A stretch of 64,000 nt of DNA from Methanosaeta sp. PtaB.Bin039 (GCA_002067795.1 MVQI01000051.1:96315-160314), one strand, 5' to 3'. Positions 37,308-47,210 are shown, counted from the stretch's first letter. Numbers and translations: made by a program. Notes: a model not told the origin generated them from the letters alone.

Positions 37308-38506
37308 AGGAGAGGGCCAAGAAGGCCAGGGATAAGAAGGCCAGATTTGGCAGCGACGTCGATCTGGAGGCCTTCGATGTTGAGGCCCGGCCTCACAGCG
37401 AGGTTGGTGCAGTAGAAGACCTCCCCTCGGAGGTAAAAAAGGCGGCCTTAAACGTAGGCGTGAGCCTCGACCAGAAGAGCGGCGGCACGTATATCCAGAT
37501 GGACCAGACGCCGGTCATGGCCAGGTCTGAGACCGAAGGAATCGAGATCCTGGACATCGCTGCGGCGCTGCAGAAGTACGACGGGCTGAAAGACTACTGG
37601 TGGAAGCAGGTGATGGTGGACCAGGACAAGTACACCGCCGATGTGGCTGCTCATCCTCCGGCAGGCTACTTCCTGCGTGCAAGGGCAGGGGCGAGCACGG
37701 TCTTTCCGCTCAAGAGCTGCCTGTACCTGGGCCAGACCAACCTGAACCAGCGAGTGCACAACATCATAATAGCTGAAGAGGGCTCCGAGCTGCATGTCAT
37801 CACCGGCTGCACGACTCCCTCACACGTCCAAAAGGGGCTGCACATCGGGGTCTCCGAGTTCTACATCAAGAAAGGGGCTCACGTAAGTTTCACCATGATT
37901 CACAGCTGGGGAAAGGAGGTTGAGGTTCGGCCCCGCACAAGCATCCACATGGAGGAGGGGTCAAGCCTATCAAACAACTACATCTGCCTATCCCCAGCCA
38001 AGACGCTGCAGACCAATCCAAGCGCCTACCTGAATGGTCCTGGCGCTAAAGCCAGCTTCAACAGCGTGATATACGCGGCGGAAGGAAGCCTTGACCTGGG
38101 AAGCCAGGTCTATCTGCGCGCGCCTGGCTGCAGCGCCGACTCGGTGGCAAGAGCGGTCTCGGTTGGCGGAGATATAACAGCCAGGGGCCTGATGGTCGGC
38201 GAGGTGCCGGACGTCAAAGCCCATCTTGAGTGCGTCGGCCTGATACTCTCCGAGAAGGGCCGCATCTACTCGATCCCTGAGCTCGACGGCCGCTGCGGCG
38301 GACTGGATATGTCCCACGAGGCAGCCGTGGGCAAGATATCCGAGGTGGAGCTCGAGTATCTGATGGCAAGAGGGCTTTCCCTTGAGCAGGCCACAGGCGT
38401 AATCGTGCGTGGATTTTTGGATGTGGAGATCAAGGGCCTTCCCGACTCGCTTAAAGAGGAGCTGCGCAAGATCACCCAGCTTCAGGAGCTGCACGGAGGG
38501 GCCTGA
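37289..38506 (+). CDS. sufB: SufB/SufD-type Fe-S cluster scaffold protein
   Basis: The product is 405 residues from ATG 37289; ATG 37295 is equally possible. It overlaps sufC by about 19 bases. The beta-helix core of SufB/SufD is clear in SELHVITGCTTPSHVQKGLH, VEVRPRTSIHMEEGSSLSNN and HLECVGLILSEKGRIYSIPE. With SufC it forms the SufBC(D) complex that builds clusters for Fe-S proteins. Archaea often have only this SufB and SufC pair. Confidence 0.9.
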   Translation: MPMSSIEERAKKARDKKARFGSDVDLEAFDVEARPHSEVGAVEDLPSEVKKAALNVGVSLDQKSGGTYIQMDQTPVMARSETEGIEILDIAAALQKYDGLKDYWWKQVMVDQDKYTADVAAHPPAGYFLRARAGASTVFPLKSCLYLGQTNLNQRVHNIIIAEEGSELHVITGCTTPSHVQKGLHIGVSEFYIKKGAHVSFTMIHSWGKEVEVRPRTSIHMEEGSSLSNNYICLSPAKTLQTNPSAYLNGPGAKASFNSVIYAAEGSLDLGSQVYLRAPGCSADSVARAVSVGGDITARGLMVGEVPDVKAHLECVGLILSEKGRIYSIPELDGRCGGLDMSHEAAVGKISEVELEYLMARGLSLEQATGVIVRGFLDVEIKGLPDSLKEELRKITQLQELHGGA

Positions 38507-38724
38507 AGAGAGCCCCGATTCTTCTTTTATCGGTCTGTTTGGCTTTTTGGCCCATTTCTGGCCTGTCCTCAAATCCGGGGCGGATAATGGCTCTGCCGGC
38601 AATACCGCAAAAAAAGGCCGAGCCGGGCACCGGTTCCAGGCCCGACCGGCTACAGCATATGAGCGCTAATTGCGCCGCCGAGCAATGCCTGAGAGAAGGC
38701 TAGGAGTTTCGCAGGGTGATTTCG

Positions 38725-40545
38725 TCAGAGACCGTCCCTTTTTCCGCCATCGGCATAGGCCATCTCCGGGCTAGGTGCGTCCTCGTCCTTTATCTTGGCC
38801 ATCGCCCCTACAAAGAGTTCGTCTCCTGCCCCTGGAAGCTCAACAGCCCATAAAAGGGCATTCCAGGTGAAGTCGTCCTCGTCCTTGCTGCTCCAGGTGC
38901 TCCAGGCCAGATCCTCGCCCCGACCTTCCCCCGTTTTTGTCCAGCTGGCAGCCTCCATAAGGCCTCCGTAATGGGCCACGATCTCCCTGACATCCATCCC
39001 GGTCTTCAAGGTGGTGGAGGTCCCAACTGAGCCGGCTCCACTGCTGCTGAATCCCAGATTATGCTCAGTGACGCCTGACGGAGCCACGAGCTTTGGAAGA
39101 GGCTTCATCCAGTCATCATAGCGCCCCTGCTCACGGCATGGCGAATACCTGGGAGCGGTATCGATATTAAGCCGCACGTCTGTGGGGCCGTCAACCACTG
39201 GATAGGCAGTCACTACAAGCGCCGGATCCTTGCGACCCTGACAGAGGGTTATCTTGGTCTCGTTTGGCGAAAAGCCCCTGCTCGTTCCGGAAATGTCGAT
39301 ATCCTTCCAGTTGCGGGCAGCCATGGACTTGCGGTAGAAGTCCAAAACGTCCTCAGGTGTCATATTCTCGACGTCCAGCACCACGTCGACGCTTCGGCTC
39401 CCATGTGTCATGCTTCCGACCACATGTGCCCCTGGCGGAAGAGGCACGTCGATTGGCATCCTGTCAGGAAGGCGGCCAACCAAAAGCTGGGTCTCCTGCA
39501 GCTCGAAAGAGACATATGAGGTGGGCTGGAGAAGTCGCACCGCCAGGTCTTCCATGGAGGATCTGTTGGAGTCGGAGCCTTTGGCCTGGACGGATTCGTC
39601 CAGGCCGGACTCGGCCCCGGGCACCTCGATCCCTGGGAAGTAATAGTGCGCCCAGTTGAGGCTGGAGGCTACCAGGGTGCCGTTGTCCAGGCCAAGATCG
39701 CGGCCACGCGGGAAAGCAGCCCTAGCCTTGTTTTGCAGGGCTCCCACCATGTTTGAATCGATCTGCAAGGCGTTTTCGTAAGAGCTGCTGGACCTGTTGT
39801 ACCAGCCGGAGACAACCCGAAGTACCTGGCCTTGGTAGAACCAGGCCTGGGTGTTGACCTCTGTTCCTGTGCCCCACCAGGACATGTATACGCTGGTATC
39901 GTTGGCTCCCATCAGCCTGGCGGCCTGGTCAAAGGCATCCAGAGACTCGTTGTACCTGCCCAGCAATAACAGCAGGTCTGACTTGCGTACATGGGCCGCG
40001 GCTGCCCTCGACTGGTCGATCTCTATGACCTGATCGTAGGCCAAAAGCGCATCTTCTGCCCTTCCCAAAATATCCAGGTCGTCGGCCCGAAGCCACAGGG
40101 CCCGGCCGTCCTTTGGAGATCGCTCAATAGTCCGGTTGAGAATGCGGAGGGACGATTCCATCGCTAATTTGGCCTCGTCATCCCGGCCAAGGCTGGCCAG
40201 TGCCAGGCCCTTGCTCTGCAAGGCGGCAGCATCCTCCGAGTCGTTCTCCAGCAGGCGATCAGCGCAGATCAGTGCGTCCAAAGACGCATTGCGCGATTCG
40301 TCCTTCTTGCCCATGTAGTACAGGACCATGGCCCTTCCCAGGCGGGCATCGTGGTTCTCCGCCTCGAGAATTATGGCCTGGTCGAAGGCATAAAGCGCCG
40401 GCTCAAAGGATGAAGAGCCGCTTAGCATCAGGATTCGCCCCTCGCGCACCCAGTCGTCTGCCGTCCTCTCTGTACAGAGCGATGGAGAGCAGAGAGCTGC
40501 CAGCGAGAGTATGGCCACTGCGATAATTGATTTGATCTTCATCAT
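38725..40545 (-). CDS. Exported TPR protein with C-terminal unknown domain
   Basis: The product is 606 residues from ATG 40545, with GAGGGGTGA upstream. A signal peptide covers residues 1-26. About seven TPRs occupy residues 30-320. The C-terminal 280 residues contain two similar parts, each with a segment like PEDVLDFYRKSMAARNWKD, that are not TPR. The start lies five bases downstream of the stop codon of the next TPR gene, so the two are one transcript. The role is likely surface or envelope scaffolding. Confidence 0.8.
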   Translation of the reverse strand: MMKIKSIIAVAILSLAALCSPSLCTERTADDWVREGRILMLSGSSSFEPALYAFDQAIILEAENHDARLGRAMVLYYMGKKDESRNASLDALICADRLLENDSEDAAALQSKGLALASLGRDDEAKLAMESSLRILNRTIERSPKDGRALWLRADDLDILGRAEDALLAYDQVIEIDQSRAAAAHVRKSDLLLLLGRYNESLDAFDQAARLMGANDTSVYMSWWGTGTEVNTQAWFYQGQVLRVVSGWYNRSSSSYENALQIDSNMVGALQNKARAAFPRGRDLGLDNGTLVASSLNWAHYYFPGIEVPGAESGLDESVQAKGSDSNRSSMEDLAVRLLQPTSYVSFELQETQLLVGRLPDRMPIDVPLPPGAHVVGSMTHGSRSVDVVLDVENMTPEDVLDFYRKSMAARNWKDIDISGTSRGFSPNETKITLCQGRKDPALVVTAYPVVDGPTDVRLNIDTAPRYSPCREQGRYDDWMKPLPKLVAPSGVTEHNLGFSSSGAGSVGTSTTLKTGMDVREIVAHYGGLMEAASWTKTGEGRGEDLAWSTWSSKDEDDFTWNALLWAVELPGAGDELFVGAMAKIKDEDAPSPEMAYADGGKRDGL

Positions 40546-40549
40546 ACGG

Positions 40550-43096
40550 TCACCCCTCAAAAAGAATGGACGGGCTTTTATGCCCGCCCTGATACCCAAG
40601 CTCCTTTGCCAAATCCCAGGCTGTTTCGGCACCGGCCTGATCGCCCCGGGCCTTCAAAGCCAGGCATTTGCCCAGATGGGCAGCGATGAACCTCGGATTC
40701 AGCTCGATTGCGGACTCGTAGGCCTTGAGCGCCTCGTCCGGCCTTCCCAGCCCCAGCAGGGCATCGCCCTTTGCCTTCAGGACCTGGGAGTTCCTGGGAT
40801 TGCGGCCAACCACCCGGTCGTAATCGCGAAGAGCCTCGTAGAAGGCCTCTTTTGCCTCCTTTCGCCTGCCCAGGCTCTGCAATGCCAGACCCTTGCCGAT
40901 CAGGGAATATCTGTCAGGCCCAAAGGTGGACAGCTCAATCGCCCGGTCGTAGGCTATAATAGCCTGATCTTCTCGGCCAAGTGCACGTAGCGCCTCGCCC
41001 CGGCCATACCAGGCCCTGCTTAACTCAGGATCGCGATCAAGAGTCCTGTTATAGGCAGCCAGGGCTTCCTCATCCCTGCCCAGCGCATGAAGCGCGCTTG
41101 CGGTCAAGAGGAGAGCGCCTGTGCTGTTGGAATCAGACGCAAGCACGAGCTCAAAGACCTTCAGGGACTGGCCGTATTCGCCGACGTCCTCGCAAAGGAT
41201 GGAGCCCTTGATCTCCCAGGCAAGCAGGTACCTGGGATCGGCTGATATGGCCTTGTCCAGGGAGAGGATCGCCTCGTCATACTTCCCCAGCTCTCGCAGC
41301 AGGATCGCGCGTCCCACCCAGGCCACGGACGAATCAGGATCGGACTGGATGATCTCGTCATAGGGCTCAAGAGATCCTTGAAGAGCCAAATCAGCCTCAT
41401 CCTGCCTGCCCAGCTCCATAAGAAGTGCAGCTCTGTTCTGCGAAGCCCCCATCCTCACGTAAACCGGGTCCAGCTCCAAGACCCGATCATAGAGCTTCAA
41501 AGCCTCCTGCTGCATCGAACTGGCCTCCTCGCCCCCAAGGCCCTGTCTGAAGAGGGATCTGCCCATCAGGGATAGGGAAACGGCTTTGGCTTCCAGTGCC
41601 ATGGCAAGCCTTCTGGTCTGGGTCTCAGGCGTCAGTGAGATGGCCTGGTCGCAGGCAAAGAGCGACTGGTTGAACCAGGAAAGGTTCCCGTCAATCAATC
41701 CCAGACTGGTGTAGACGTTGCCTTTGCTTATCCAGGCCTCCACATGGCTGGGATCAACCTCCAGGGCCCAATCGTACGCCCTGATGGCATCCTCAAATGC
41801 CGATGTCTGCTCCGCCCTGGGAAGCTGGTAGGCCATGATGGCCAGGACAGCGCCCTTTTGCAGCCAGACCAGGGAGTCATCCGGGTTAAGATCCAGAGAT
41901 CGGTCATAGGCTGCCAGAGATTCCTGAAATGTGCTCAGGTTCTGGGTGATCAGCCCGAGCGTCTGGAGGGCTGTGCCTCTGGCAGACCAGAACTCGGCAT
42001 TGTCTGGCTCGATCTGTAAGGCCTCGTCATAGGCGCAAAGCGCCAGCTCGTCTCTGCCAAGCCCCGAAAGTGCATCGCCCCGGACGAACCAGGAGGTTGC
42101 ATTGTCAGGTTGATTTTGGAGAGTGGCATTTGTGAGCTGCAACGCCTTCTGATACGCAGCTATGGATTCTTCAGTTCGCCGCAGGCCGCCAAGGGCGAAG
42201 CCCCGGTTGGTCCAGGCTTCGGCATTTCGGGGATCCTGCCGGATGGCCAGGTCGAAGGACTCCAGAGCCTCTTCAAAGGAGCTCTGCCTGAGCTGCTCCT
42301 TGCCCCGAACAAGTGAAGAGCGGTTGTCCCTGGCCAGATCAGACGCCTGTACGCATGAAAAGCCAGACCCCTCACCCCTGCGAACCGCCTGGGCCTTGGA
42401 GAAGGCGAAATCGGCCTCTGCCTGCCGGCCCAGCTTCCGAAGAACGTATCCCTTGTTCACATGGGCAGTCTCGCTCTTTGGATCGATCTTCAGAGCTTCT
42501 TCGCTGGCCAAAAGCGATTCGTCGTACCTGCCCATGGCAGCCAGGAATATCGCCTTTGTATTCCAGGCGTCCAGAAGTCGTGGCCGGTGGTCAAGCTCGA
42601 TCACCCTGTCGTAGGCCCAGATCGCCTCCTCGTTCATCTTCATGTTGGCGTAGTTCTCGGCCTTCAAAAACCAGGACTCGCCATCGGTCGGATCCTTCTC
42701 AAGCCTCTGATTGAGAAGCTGAATGGACCTCAGGTAGGCCTCGTCAGCCTCTGCGTCCCTGTCAAGGCCATCCAGAGCCGCGCCTTTTGACTGCCAGGCC
42801 AGTGGATCGTGCGGGTCCCGATCAAGCCAACTTATGGAGAGATCGAGCGCCTTTTGGAAGGCCACACGGCTCAGGGTCCGATGGGCTTCGGCCTTCTGAT
42901 ACCAGGCGTCGATGCTCTCCGGATCGAGTCGGATTGCCTGCTCGAAGGCATAAAGCGCGGGCTCGAGTGACGCAGAGCCGTTGGCTGCCAGGCGCAGCCC
43001 TTCAGCAGTCCAATCCTCTGCAGTCTTCTCCTGGCCCAGGCAAGGCATGCAGAGCAAGGCCAGACAGAGCATGGCCACTATCAATTTCATCTTCAT
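40550..43096 (-). CDS. Large exported TPR protein
   Basis: The product is 848 residues from ATG 43096, preceded by GAGGTGA. The signal peptide is KLIVAMLCLALLCMPCLGQ. Nearly the whole mature protein is TPR, about twenty units. Residues near 70-215 are almost identical to those of the shorter neighbour at 43169. It forms one unit with the TPR gene downstream. No enzyme domain is present. Confidence 0.82.
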   Translation of the reverse strand: MKMKLIVAMLCLALLCMPCLGQEKTAEDWTAEGLRLAANGSASLEPALYAFEQAIRLDPESIDAWYQKAEAHRTLSRVAFQKALDLSISWLDRDPHDPLAWQSKGAALDGLDRDAEADEAYLRSIQLLNQRLEKDPTDGESWFLKAENYANMKMNEEAIWAYDRVIELDHRPRLLDAWNTKAIFLAAMGRYDESLLASEEALKIDPKSETAHVNKGYVLRKLGRQAEADFAFSKAQAVRRGEGSGFSCVQASDLARDNRSSLVRGKEQLRQSSFEEALESFDLAIRQDPRNAEAWTNRGFALGGLRRTEESIAAYQKALQLTNATLQNQPDNATSWFVRGDALSGLGRDELALCAYDEALQIEPDNAEFWSARGTALQTLGLITQNLSTFQESLAAYDRSLDLNPDDSLVWLQKGAVLAIMAYQLPRAEQTSAFEDAIRAYDWALEVDPSHVEAWISKGNVYTSLGLIDGNLSWFNQSLFACDQAISLTPETQTRRLAMALEAKAVSLSLMGRSLFRQGLGGEEASSMQQEALKLYDRVLELDPVYVRMGASQNRAALLMELGRQDEADLALQGSLEPYDEIIQSDPDSSVAWVGRAILLRELGKYDEAILSLDKAISADPRYLLAWEIKGSILCEDVGEYGQSLKVFELVLASDSNSTGALLLTASALHALGRDEEALAAYNRTLDRDPELSRAWYGRGEALRALGREDQAIIAYDRAIELSTFGPDRYSLIGKGLALQSLGRRKEAKEAFYEALRDYDRVVGRNPRNSQVLKAKGDALLGLGRPDEALKAYESAIELNPRFIAAHLGKCLALKARGDQAGAETAWDLAKELGYQGGHKSPSILFEG
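42431..42863 (-). repeat. 433-bp direct repeat, copy 1 (in the 848-residue TPR gene)
   Basis: This segment matches 43205-43637 in the same orientation with no gap. By eye there are about nine mismatches in 433 bases, most of them in the last 100 bases. It codes for TPR units in both genes. Confidence 0.9.
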
Positions 43097-43168
43097 CTGA
43101 AAAGTCACCTCAAAAAGAAGGGCCGAATCGGAAATCATCGCCGAAGATCAGAGCCCTTCAATATGGTG

Positions 43169-43933
43169 CTAGGCTGCATAATTCTCGGCCCCGGACTCCA
43201 AGCCCAGCTTCCGAAGAACGTATCCCTTGTTAACATGGGCAGTCTCGCTCTTTGGATCGATCTTCAGAGCTTCTTCGCTGGCCAAAAGCGACTCGTCGTA
43301 CCTGCCCATGGCAGCCAGGAATATCGCCTTTGTATTCCAGGCGTCCAGAAGTCGTGGCCGGTGGTCAAGCTCGATCACCCTGTCGTAGGCCCAGATCGCC
43401 TCCTCGTTCATCTTCATGTTGGCGTAGTTCTCGGCCTTCAAAAACCAGGACTCGCCATCGGTCGGATCCTTCTCAAGCCTCTGATTGAGAAGCTGAATGG
43501 ACCTCAGGTAGGCCTCGTCAGCCTCTGCGTCCCTGTAAAGGCCATCCAGAGCCGCGCCCATGGACTGCCAGGCCAGCGGATCGTCCGGGTCCCGATCAAG
43601 CCAACTTTTGGAGAGATCGAGCGCCTTTTGGAAGGCCCTCTGGCTAAGAACCTGATGAGCCACAGCCTTCTGATTCCAGGCACCTATATGCTCTGGCTCC
43701 AGCTGAAGGGCCCTATCGTATGCAATCATTGCCTCCTCCATCGAGCCGTTTTGCATATGGCGATCTGCAGCATCCATCCAGTAATCTGTTTTATATTCTT
43801 GCGCACCTGCGCACATGCACAAAATGGCGACCGACGCGAGTAGCATTGCAAGCCCGGGTCCGGACCGCCTGGTGCGTCCATTGGTGCCATGCGGCAGCCC
43901 AAGCTCCGCTGATTTGCTTCTATCTCTCATCAA
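43169..43933 (-). CDS. Short exported TPR protein, truncated paralogue of its neighbour
   Basis: The product is 254 residues with a signal segment at about 28-44 (LAMLLASVAILCMCAG) and about five TPRs. Its C-terminal 150 residues nearly copy part of the 848-residue neighbour. The copied region ends abruptly in LESGAENYAA and a stop, where the neighbour continues with many more repeats. This looks like a partial gene duplication, or a gene cut by recombination. The start could also lie at the second ATG (43930). Confidence 0.72.
   Translation of the reverse strand: MMRDRSKSAELGLPHGTNGRTRRSGPGLAMLLASVAILCMCAGAQEYKTDYWMDAADRHMQNGSMEEAMIAYDRALQLEPEHIGAWNQKAVAHQVLSQRAFQKALDLSKSWLDRDPDDPLAWQSMGAALDGLYRDAEADEAYLRSIQLLNQRLEKDPTDGESWFLKAENYANMKMNEEAIWAYDRVIELDHRPRLLDAWNTKAIFLAAMGRYDESLLASEEALKIDPKSETAHVNKGYVLRKLGLESGAENYAA
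43205..43637 (-). repeat. 433-bp direct repeat, copy 2 (in the short TPR gene)
   Basis: This is the second copy of the segment at 42431-42863, about 98 percent identical by manual comparison. The same reading frame is kept. The distance between the copies is 774 bases. Confidence 0.9.
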
Positions 43934-44275
43934 ACCTCACTCCTTCATCCACAGCCCCGAGCAGGACGTGGACTCACTTAGCCTGATATGCAGCCCGAGA
44001 CGGGCCGGCAATCCCCACGGACAACTGCCACATTATTTTGTGGCATTTTAGGGGTACGTCATTCAACGAATATAAGTCTTGCCCCAGTAGTAGGTTGTGA
44101 GTATGTCTCGTTTTAAACAAAATTGCTAAATAATCCGTTCGATCGCCTCAGAGGTGGCCGGAAGGACGCGCCCCGATCACTTTATCAACCGAGAGGATGC
44201 CATCCCTGGCATCATGCATAGGATAGATATCCTGGCACATCTCACCGGCTGCGAGAAAACTGCAGGAGAAGATGG
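43934..44275. other. Divergent intergenic region, 342 bases
   Basis: This lies between the short TPR gene (minus) and the AI-2E-type gene (plus). AT-rich stretches near 44030-44070 and 44110-44130 may hold promoters. AGGAG before the ATG at 44276 is the ribosome site of the plus gene. No RNA gene is evident. Confidence 0.5.
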
Positions 44276-45340
44276 ATGGCCATAGGCATTGGGCGTCGCT
44301 TGCTAAGCCGGGAGAGGGTTCCGGCACTGATAGTGTCAGCCGGACTCATCGCACTGGCCTTCCTGATACTGCCCCTCTTCGACGGAATCGTGCTGGGCAC
44401 CGTATTCGCCTATGCCGGGCGTGGGCTGCGGGACCTGTTCGGCACCCGGCGCAGGATTGGGTCCTTAGTAGCCTCACTGGGCCTGGTGGTCCCGGTCTCC
44501 CTGATCATAGCCCTGGCAGTCTCAGAGATGATCTCCCAGATAGACTGGCTGCTCACCCACCAGCAAGGGCTCACCGGGCCTGCCTCTGCCTACCTAAGCT
44601 CCCTGCCCATTCCAGATATCGTGCTTGCGGAGATGGGAGAGATATTCAAGGGGCTGATAGGAATAGGCGCCCAGGTCCTGGCAGCAGTGCCTGTCCTGCA
44701 GATCGGCCACACCTTCTTCCTCGGGTCCCTTAACTTCATAATATCGCTGCCCGTCTGCTACTTCCTGCTGGTGGACGGACACCGGCTCGCCGACTTCGTC
44801 TCCGCTTTTCTGCCGGGACCGGAGATCGGCGATTACCAGCGCTACCTGGTGCGCATAGACCGCATACTTGAAGGAGTCTTCCTGGGCAGCCTTTATACAG
44901 CCATCGCCGGCGGGCTCTCCTCTGTGATACTGTTCTATTTCTTCGATGTTCCCCGTCCGCTGGCCCTTGCAAGCGTTGTATTTCTGGCAGGGCTGATACC
45001 CTTCATGACCTGGCTTGTATTCATACCCACATCCCTATACCGCTACTATAACCACGGGCTGGCCGACGCCCTGGTCTTCTTCGTCATAGGCTCGGGCCTC
45101 GTCCACCTGGCAGAGCTGATCATCCGTCCATATTTCGTCTCGGTCAAGTCCTCCATGCATCCTTTGCTGGTGATGGTCTCGTTTCTGGGAGGAGGCCTTG
45201 TGGCTGGACTTGGCGGATTCTTCCTGGCACCCTCGCTTGTAGGAGCTCTTGTAGGGGTGTATCAGGTAAGAAAGGAGGACCTGAGAGCAGGAAGGGTGGA
45301 TGGCCAGCAGGCTGCAGAGCCTGACGTGGCGAAAGGTTAA
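44276..45340 (+). CDS. AI-2E family transporter (UPF0118 permease)
   Basis: The product is 354 residues with about seven membrane segments. The architecture fits the AI-2E/PerM family: paired N-terminal helices, a soluble middle region, and C-terminal blocks such as VVFLAGLIPFMTW and IIRPYFVSVKSSMHPLLVMV. Members export autoinducer-2 or run as Na+/H+ antiporters, so the substrate is open. AGGAG stands about seven bases before the ATG. An acetolactate decarboxylase gene follows 37 bases later. Confidence 0.87.
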   Translation: MAIGIGRRLLSRERVPALIVSAGLIALAFLILPLFDGIVLGTVFAYAGRGLRDLFGTRRRIGSLVASLGLVVPVSLIIALAVSEMISQIDWLLTHQQGLTGPASAYLSSLPIPDIVLAEMGEIFKGLIGIGAQVLAAVPVLQIGHTFFLGSLNFIISLPVCYFLLVDGHRLADFVSAFLPGPEIGDYQRYLVRIDRILEGVFLGSLYTAIAGGLSSVILFYFFDVPRPLALASVVFLAGLIPFMTWLVFIPTSLYRYYNHGLADALVFFVIGSGLVHLAELIIRPYFVSVKSSMHPLLVMVSFLGGGLVAGLGGFFLAPSLVGALVGVYQVRKEDLRAGRVDGQQAAEPDVAKG

Positions 45341-45377
45341 TTAATTTTTATGCAAGTCCGCTTGGCAGGTGCCCACG

Positions 45378-46172
45378 ATGGGAGAGACGATTGGAAAGAT
45401 CGCCCTGGCCGCATGCCAGGTAATCATGATACAGGTGCTGCTTTCTGCCGGAGCAGTCACAGGGGAAGAAGACCACGACGTCCTTTACCAGGTCTCCACA
45501 ATCGACGCGCTGCTGGAGAGCGTTTACGACGGCGTGATGAACATGTCAGGTCTTCTGGAGCACGGCGACTTCGGAATCGGCTGCTTTGAGGGGATCGACG
45601 GCGAGATGATAGGCGTGGACGGCGAGTTCTACCAGGCCCTGGCCGACGGGTCTGTGCGGCTGGTCTCCGACAATCAGACCACCCCATTCGCAACGGTGAC
45701 CTTCTTTGAGCCAGACCTGAACCTGACTGTTGAGGGCGATAACCTGACATTGCTAGAATCATCCTTCGAGGCCCAGATCCCGTCTGATAACATGTTCTAC
45801 GCCATACGAATAGACGGAGTGTTCCCATACGTCAAGGCGCGGGCCATACCAAAGCAGGAGAAGCCCTATCCCCGTCTGGCCGAGGCCTCGGCCAACCAGT
45901 CGGTATTCGAGCTGTACAACGTCAGCGGCAGCATCGTTGGATTCTACTCCCCGCCGTTTTCCAAGGGAGTCAACGTCCCCGGCTACCACCTGCACCTGAT
46001 AAGCGACGACCGGAAGGCAGGAGGACACATCCTGGACCTCAGGCTGAACCAGACGACCGCTTCACTGGACGTAACCCCGGAGTTCTTCATGCTCCTGCCA
46101 ACGGAGGGTGCATTTGCTGGCGCGAACCTTACAAAGGACCTGAGCGCAGAGCTGGAGCAGGTGGAGAAGTAG
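45378..46172 (+). CDS. Acetolactate decarboxylase with signal peptide
   Basis: The product is 264 residues from ATG 45378, with AGGTG six bases upstream. A hydrophobic signal segment covers about 8-29. The family is clear from YQVSTIDALLESVYDG, GDFGIGCFEGIDGEM and PGYHLHLISDDRKAGGH, whose histidines bind zinc. The enzyme turns 2-acetolactate into acetoin. Secretion is known for some bacterial members but is unexpected in a methanogen. The gene follows the AI-2E-type permease closely. Confidence 0.88.
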   Translation: MGETIGKIALAACQVIMIQVLLSAGAVTGEEDHDVLYQVSTIDALLESVYDGVMNMSGLLEHGDFGIGCFEGIDGEMIGVDGEFYQALADGSVRLVSDNQTTPFATVTFFEPDLNLTVEGDNLTLLESSFEAQIPSDNMFYAIRIDGVFPYVKARAIPKQEKPYPRLAEASANQSVFELYNVSGSIVGFYSPPFSKGVNVPGYHLHLISDDRKAGGHILDLRLNQTTASLDVTPEFFMLLPTEGAFAGANLTKDLSAELEQVEK

Positions 46173-46466
46173 CCGATTATGCCGGCCAAGGTCCAGAGCG
46201 TTGCATCTGGCAGAGTGCCTGGACCATGATCGAGGTGCCATTGCCAGCCGGATCGGCTGGCAGTTGAGCCTCCTGTAGCTGGAAATACAGCCCCAGGCGC
46301 AAAGAAAAGACCGCCGGGCTCTCCCGAATAGGGCTTTTCGGCGGAAAGCCGCAGCCAGGCGTCTGGAGGATAGCCCAACTGGTAGTAGGTGGCTTGACTG
46401 CGGCCTGCCAGCCGCCCCTGTTTTTTGCAGAAGCATAAAACCATCTGCGATAGTCAAGCCTTTCAC

Positions 46467-47210
46467 CTAAATGCTCATCTTTCTGACAGCGATCATGCTG
46501 CCTCCCACGAATGCCGCAAGGAATATCAGAAGCACCAGGAACGATGGCCAGGGCAGCAACTGATTCAATGCCGCGGCCCGGAGCCATGTGCTGGCATGGG
46601 TGAGGGGAAGCAGATAGAGCGCGTACTTGAGGCCCGTCGGCACCTGTGACAGCGAGAAGAAGGTCCCCCCCAGAAAGGTCATCGGCAGAAGGATTATGCT
46701 GCCGAATGTCCCCATATCCTCATGAGATTTGGCCAGAAGTGCGGCGAGCACGCCGAGGAAGGAGAAGGTCAGGCAGGTGAGCAGCAAACCCGCGAGGAAC
46801 ATGGGTCCGATGTGAATGGAAGGCGCAATCAGCGTCGCCAATGCCAGGAATGCAACCGAGCTGAAGATGCCTCTCACAACTCCGATCAGCGCCTTGCCAA
46901 GCAAGAGCGAATGCAGCTTTATGGGAGCCATGAGGCATTCATCGAAGCTCCTGAAATATAGACGATCGACGTTGAGCCTGGTTCCGGCGCCGTTGAAGCT
47001 TGTGGTCATGGCGGTCAGCGCGATTATGCCTGGAACCACGAACTCCAGATAGCTTGTGCCGTTTAGATTGATGCCCCGTCCCAGTCCCCATCCGAATGCA
47101 ACCAGGTAGAGAAGCGGGCTGATCAGCGTCGTCGTCAGATACCTCAGCCAGCGGCGTTTGAGCGCAGCCAGATCCGCCCAGAGAATATTGTATGCATCCT
47201 GAGCAATCAT
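46467..47210 (-). CDS. ABC-2 type transporter permease
   Basis: The product is 247 residues with six membrane segments, the usual size of the DrrB/ABC-2 family. The blocks FVVPGIIALTAMTTSFNG and LLPMTFLGGTFFSLSQVP are family marks. It forms an exporter with the ATPase encoded immediately upstream, whose stop codon directly precedes this start. Exported substrates for the family include drugs, lipids and polysaccharide. The 294 bases after its end (46173-46466) show no convincing gene. Confidence 0.88.
   Translation of the reverse strand: MIAQDAYNILWADLAALKRRWLRYLTTTLISPLLYLVAFGWGLGRGINLNGTSYLEFVVPGIIALTAMTTSFNGAGTRLNVDRLYFRSFDECLMAPIKLHSLLLGKALIGVVRGIFSSVAFLALATLIAPSIHIGPMFLAGLLLTCLTFSFLGVLAALLAKSHEDMGTFGSIILLPMTFLGGTFFSLSQVPTGLKYALYLLPLTHASTWLRAAALNQLLPWPSFLVLLIFLAAFVGGSMIAVRKMSI

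Noticed and set aside
42160..43843. Long plus-strand frames opposite the TPR genes
   Set aside because: They repeat because the underlying DNA is duplicated. The minus-strand reading gives clear signal peptides and TPR units.
46190..46440. Possible riboswitch (GC-rich paired segments near the ABC-2 genes)
   Set aside because: I tried to place a B12 box and the conserved cores of the cobalamin and c-di-GMP classes and found no convincing match. The segment is also downstream of both flanking genes.
45983..46587. Long minus-strand frames between the acetolactate decarboxylase and ABC-2 genes
   Set aside because: They overlap well-supported genes on both sides, and their translations look like random GC-rich sequence. 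A decayed gene in 46173-46466 cannot be excluded.
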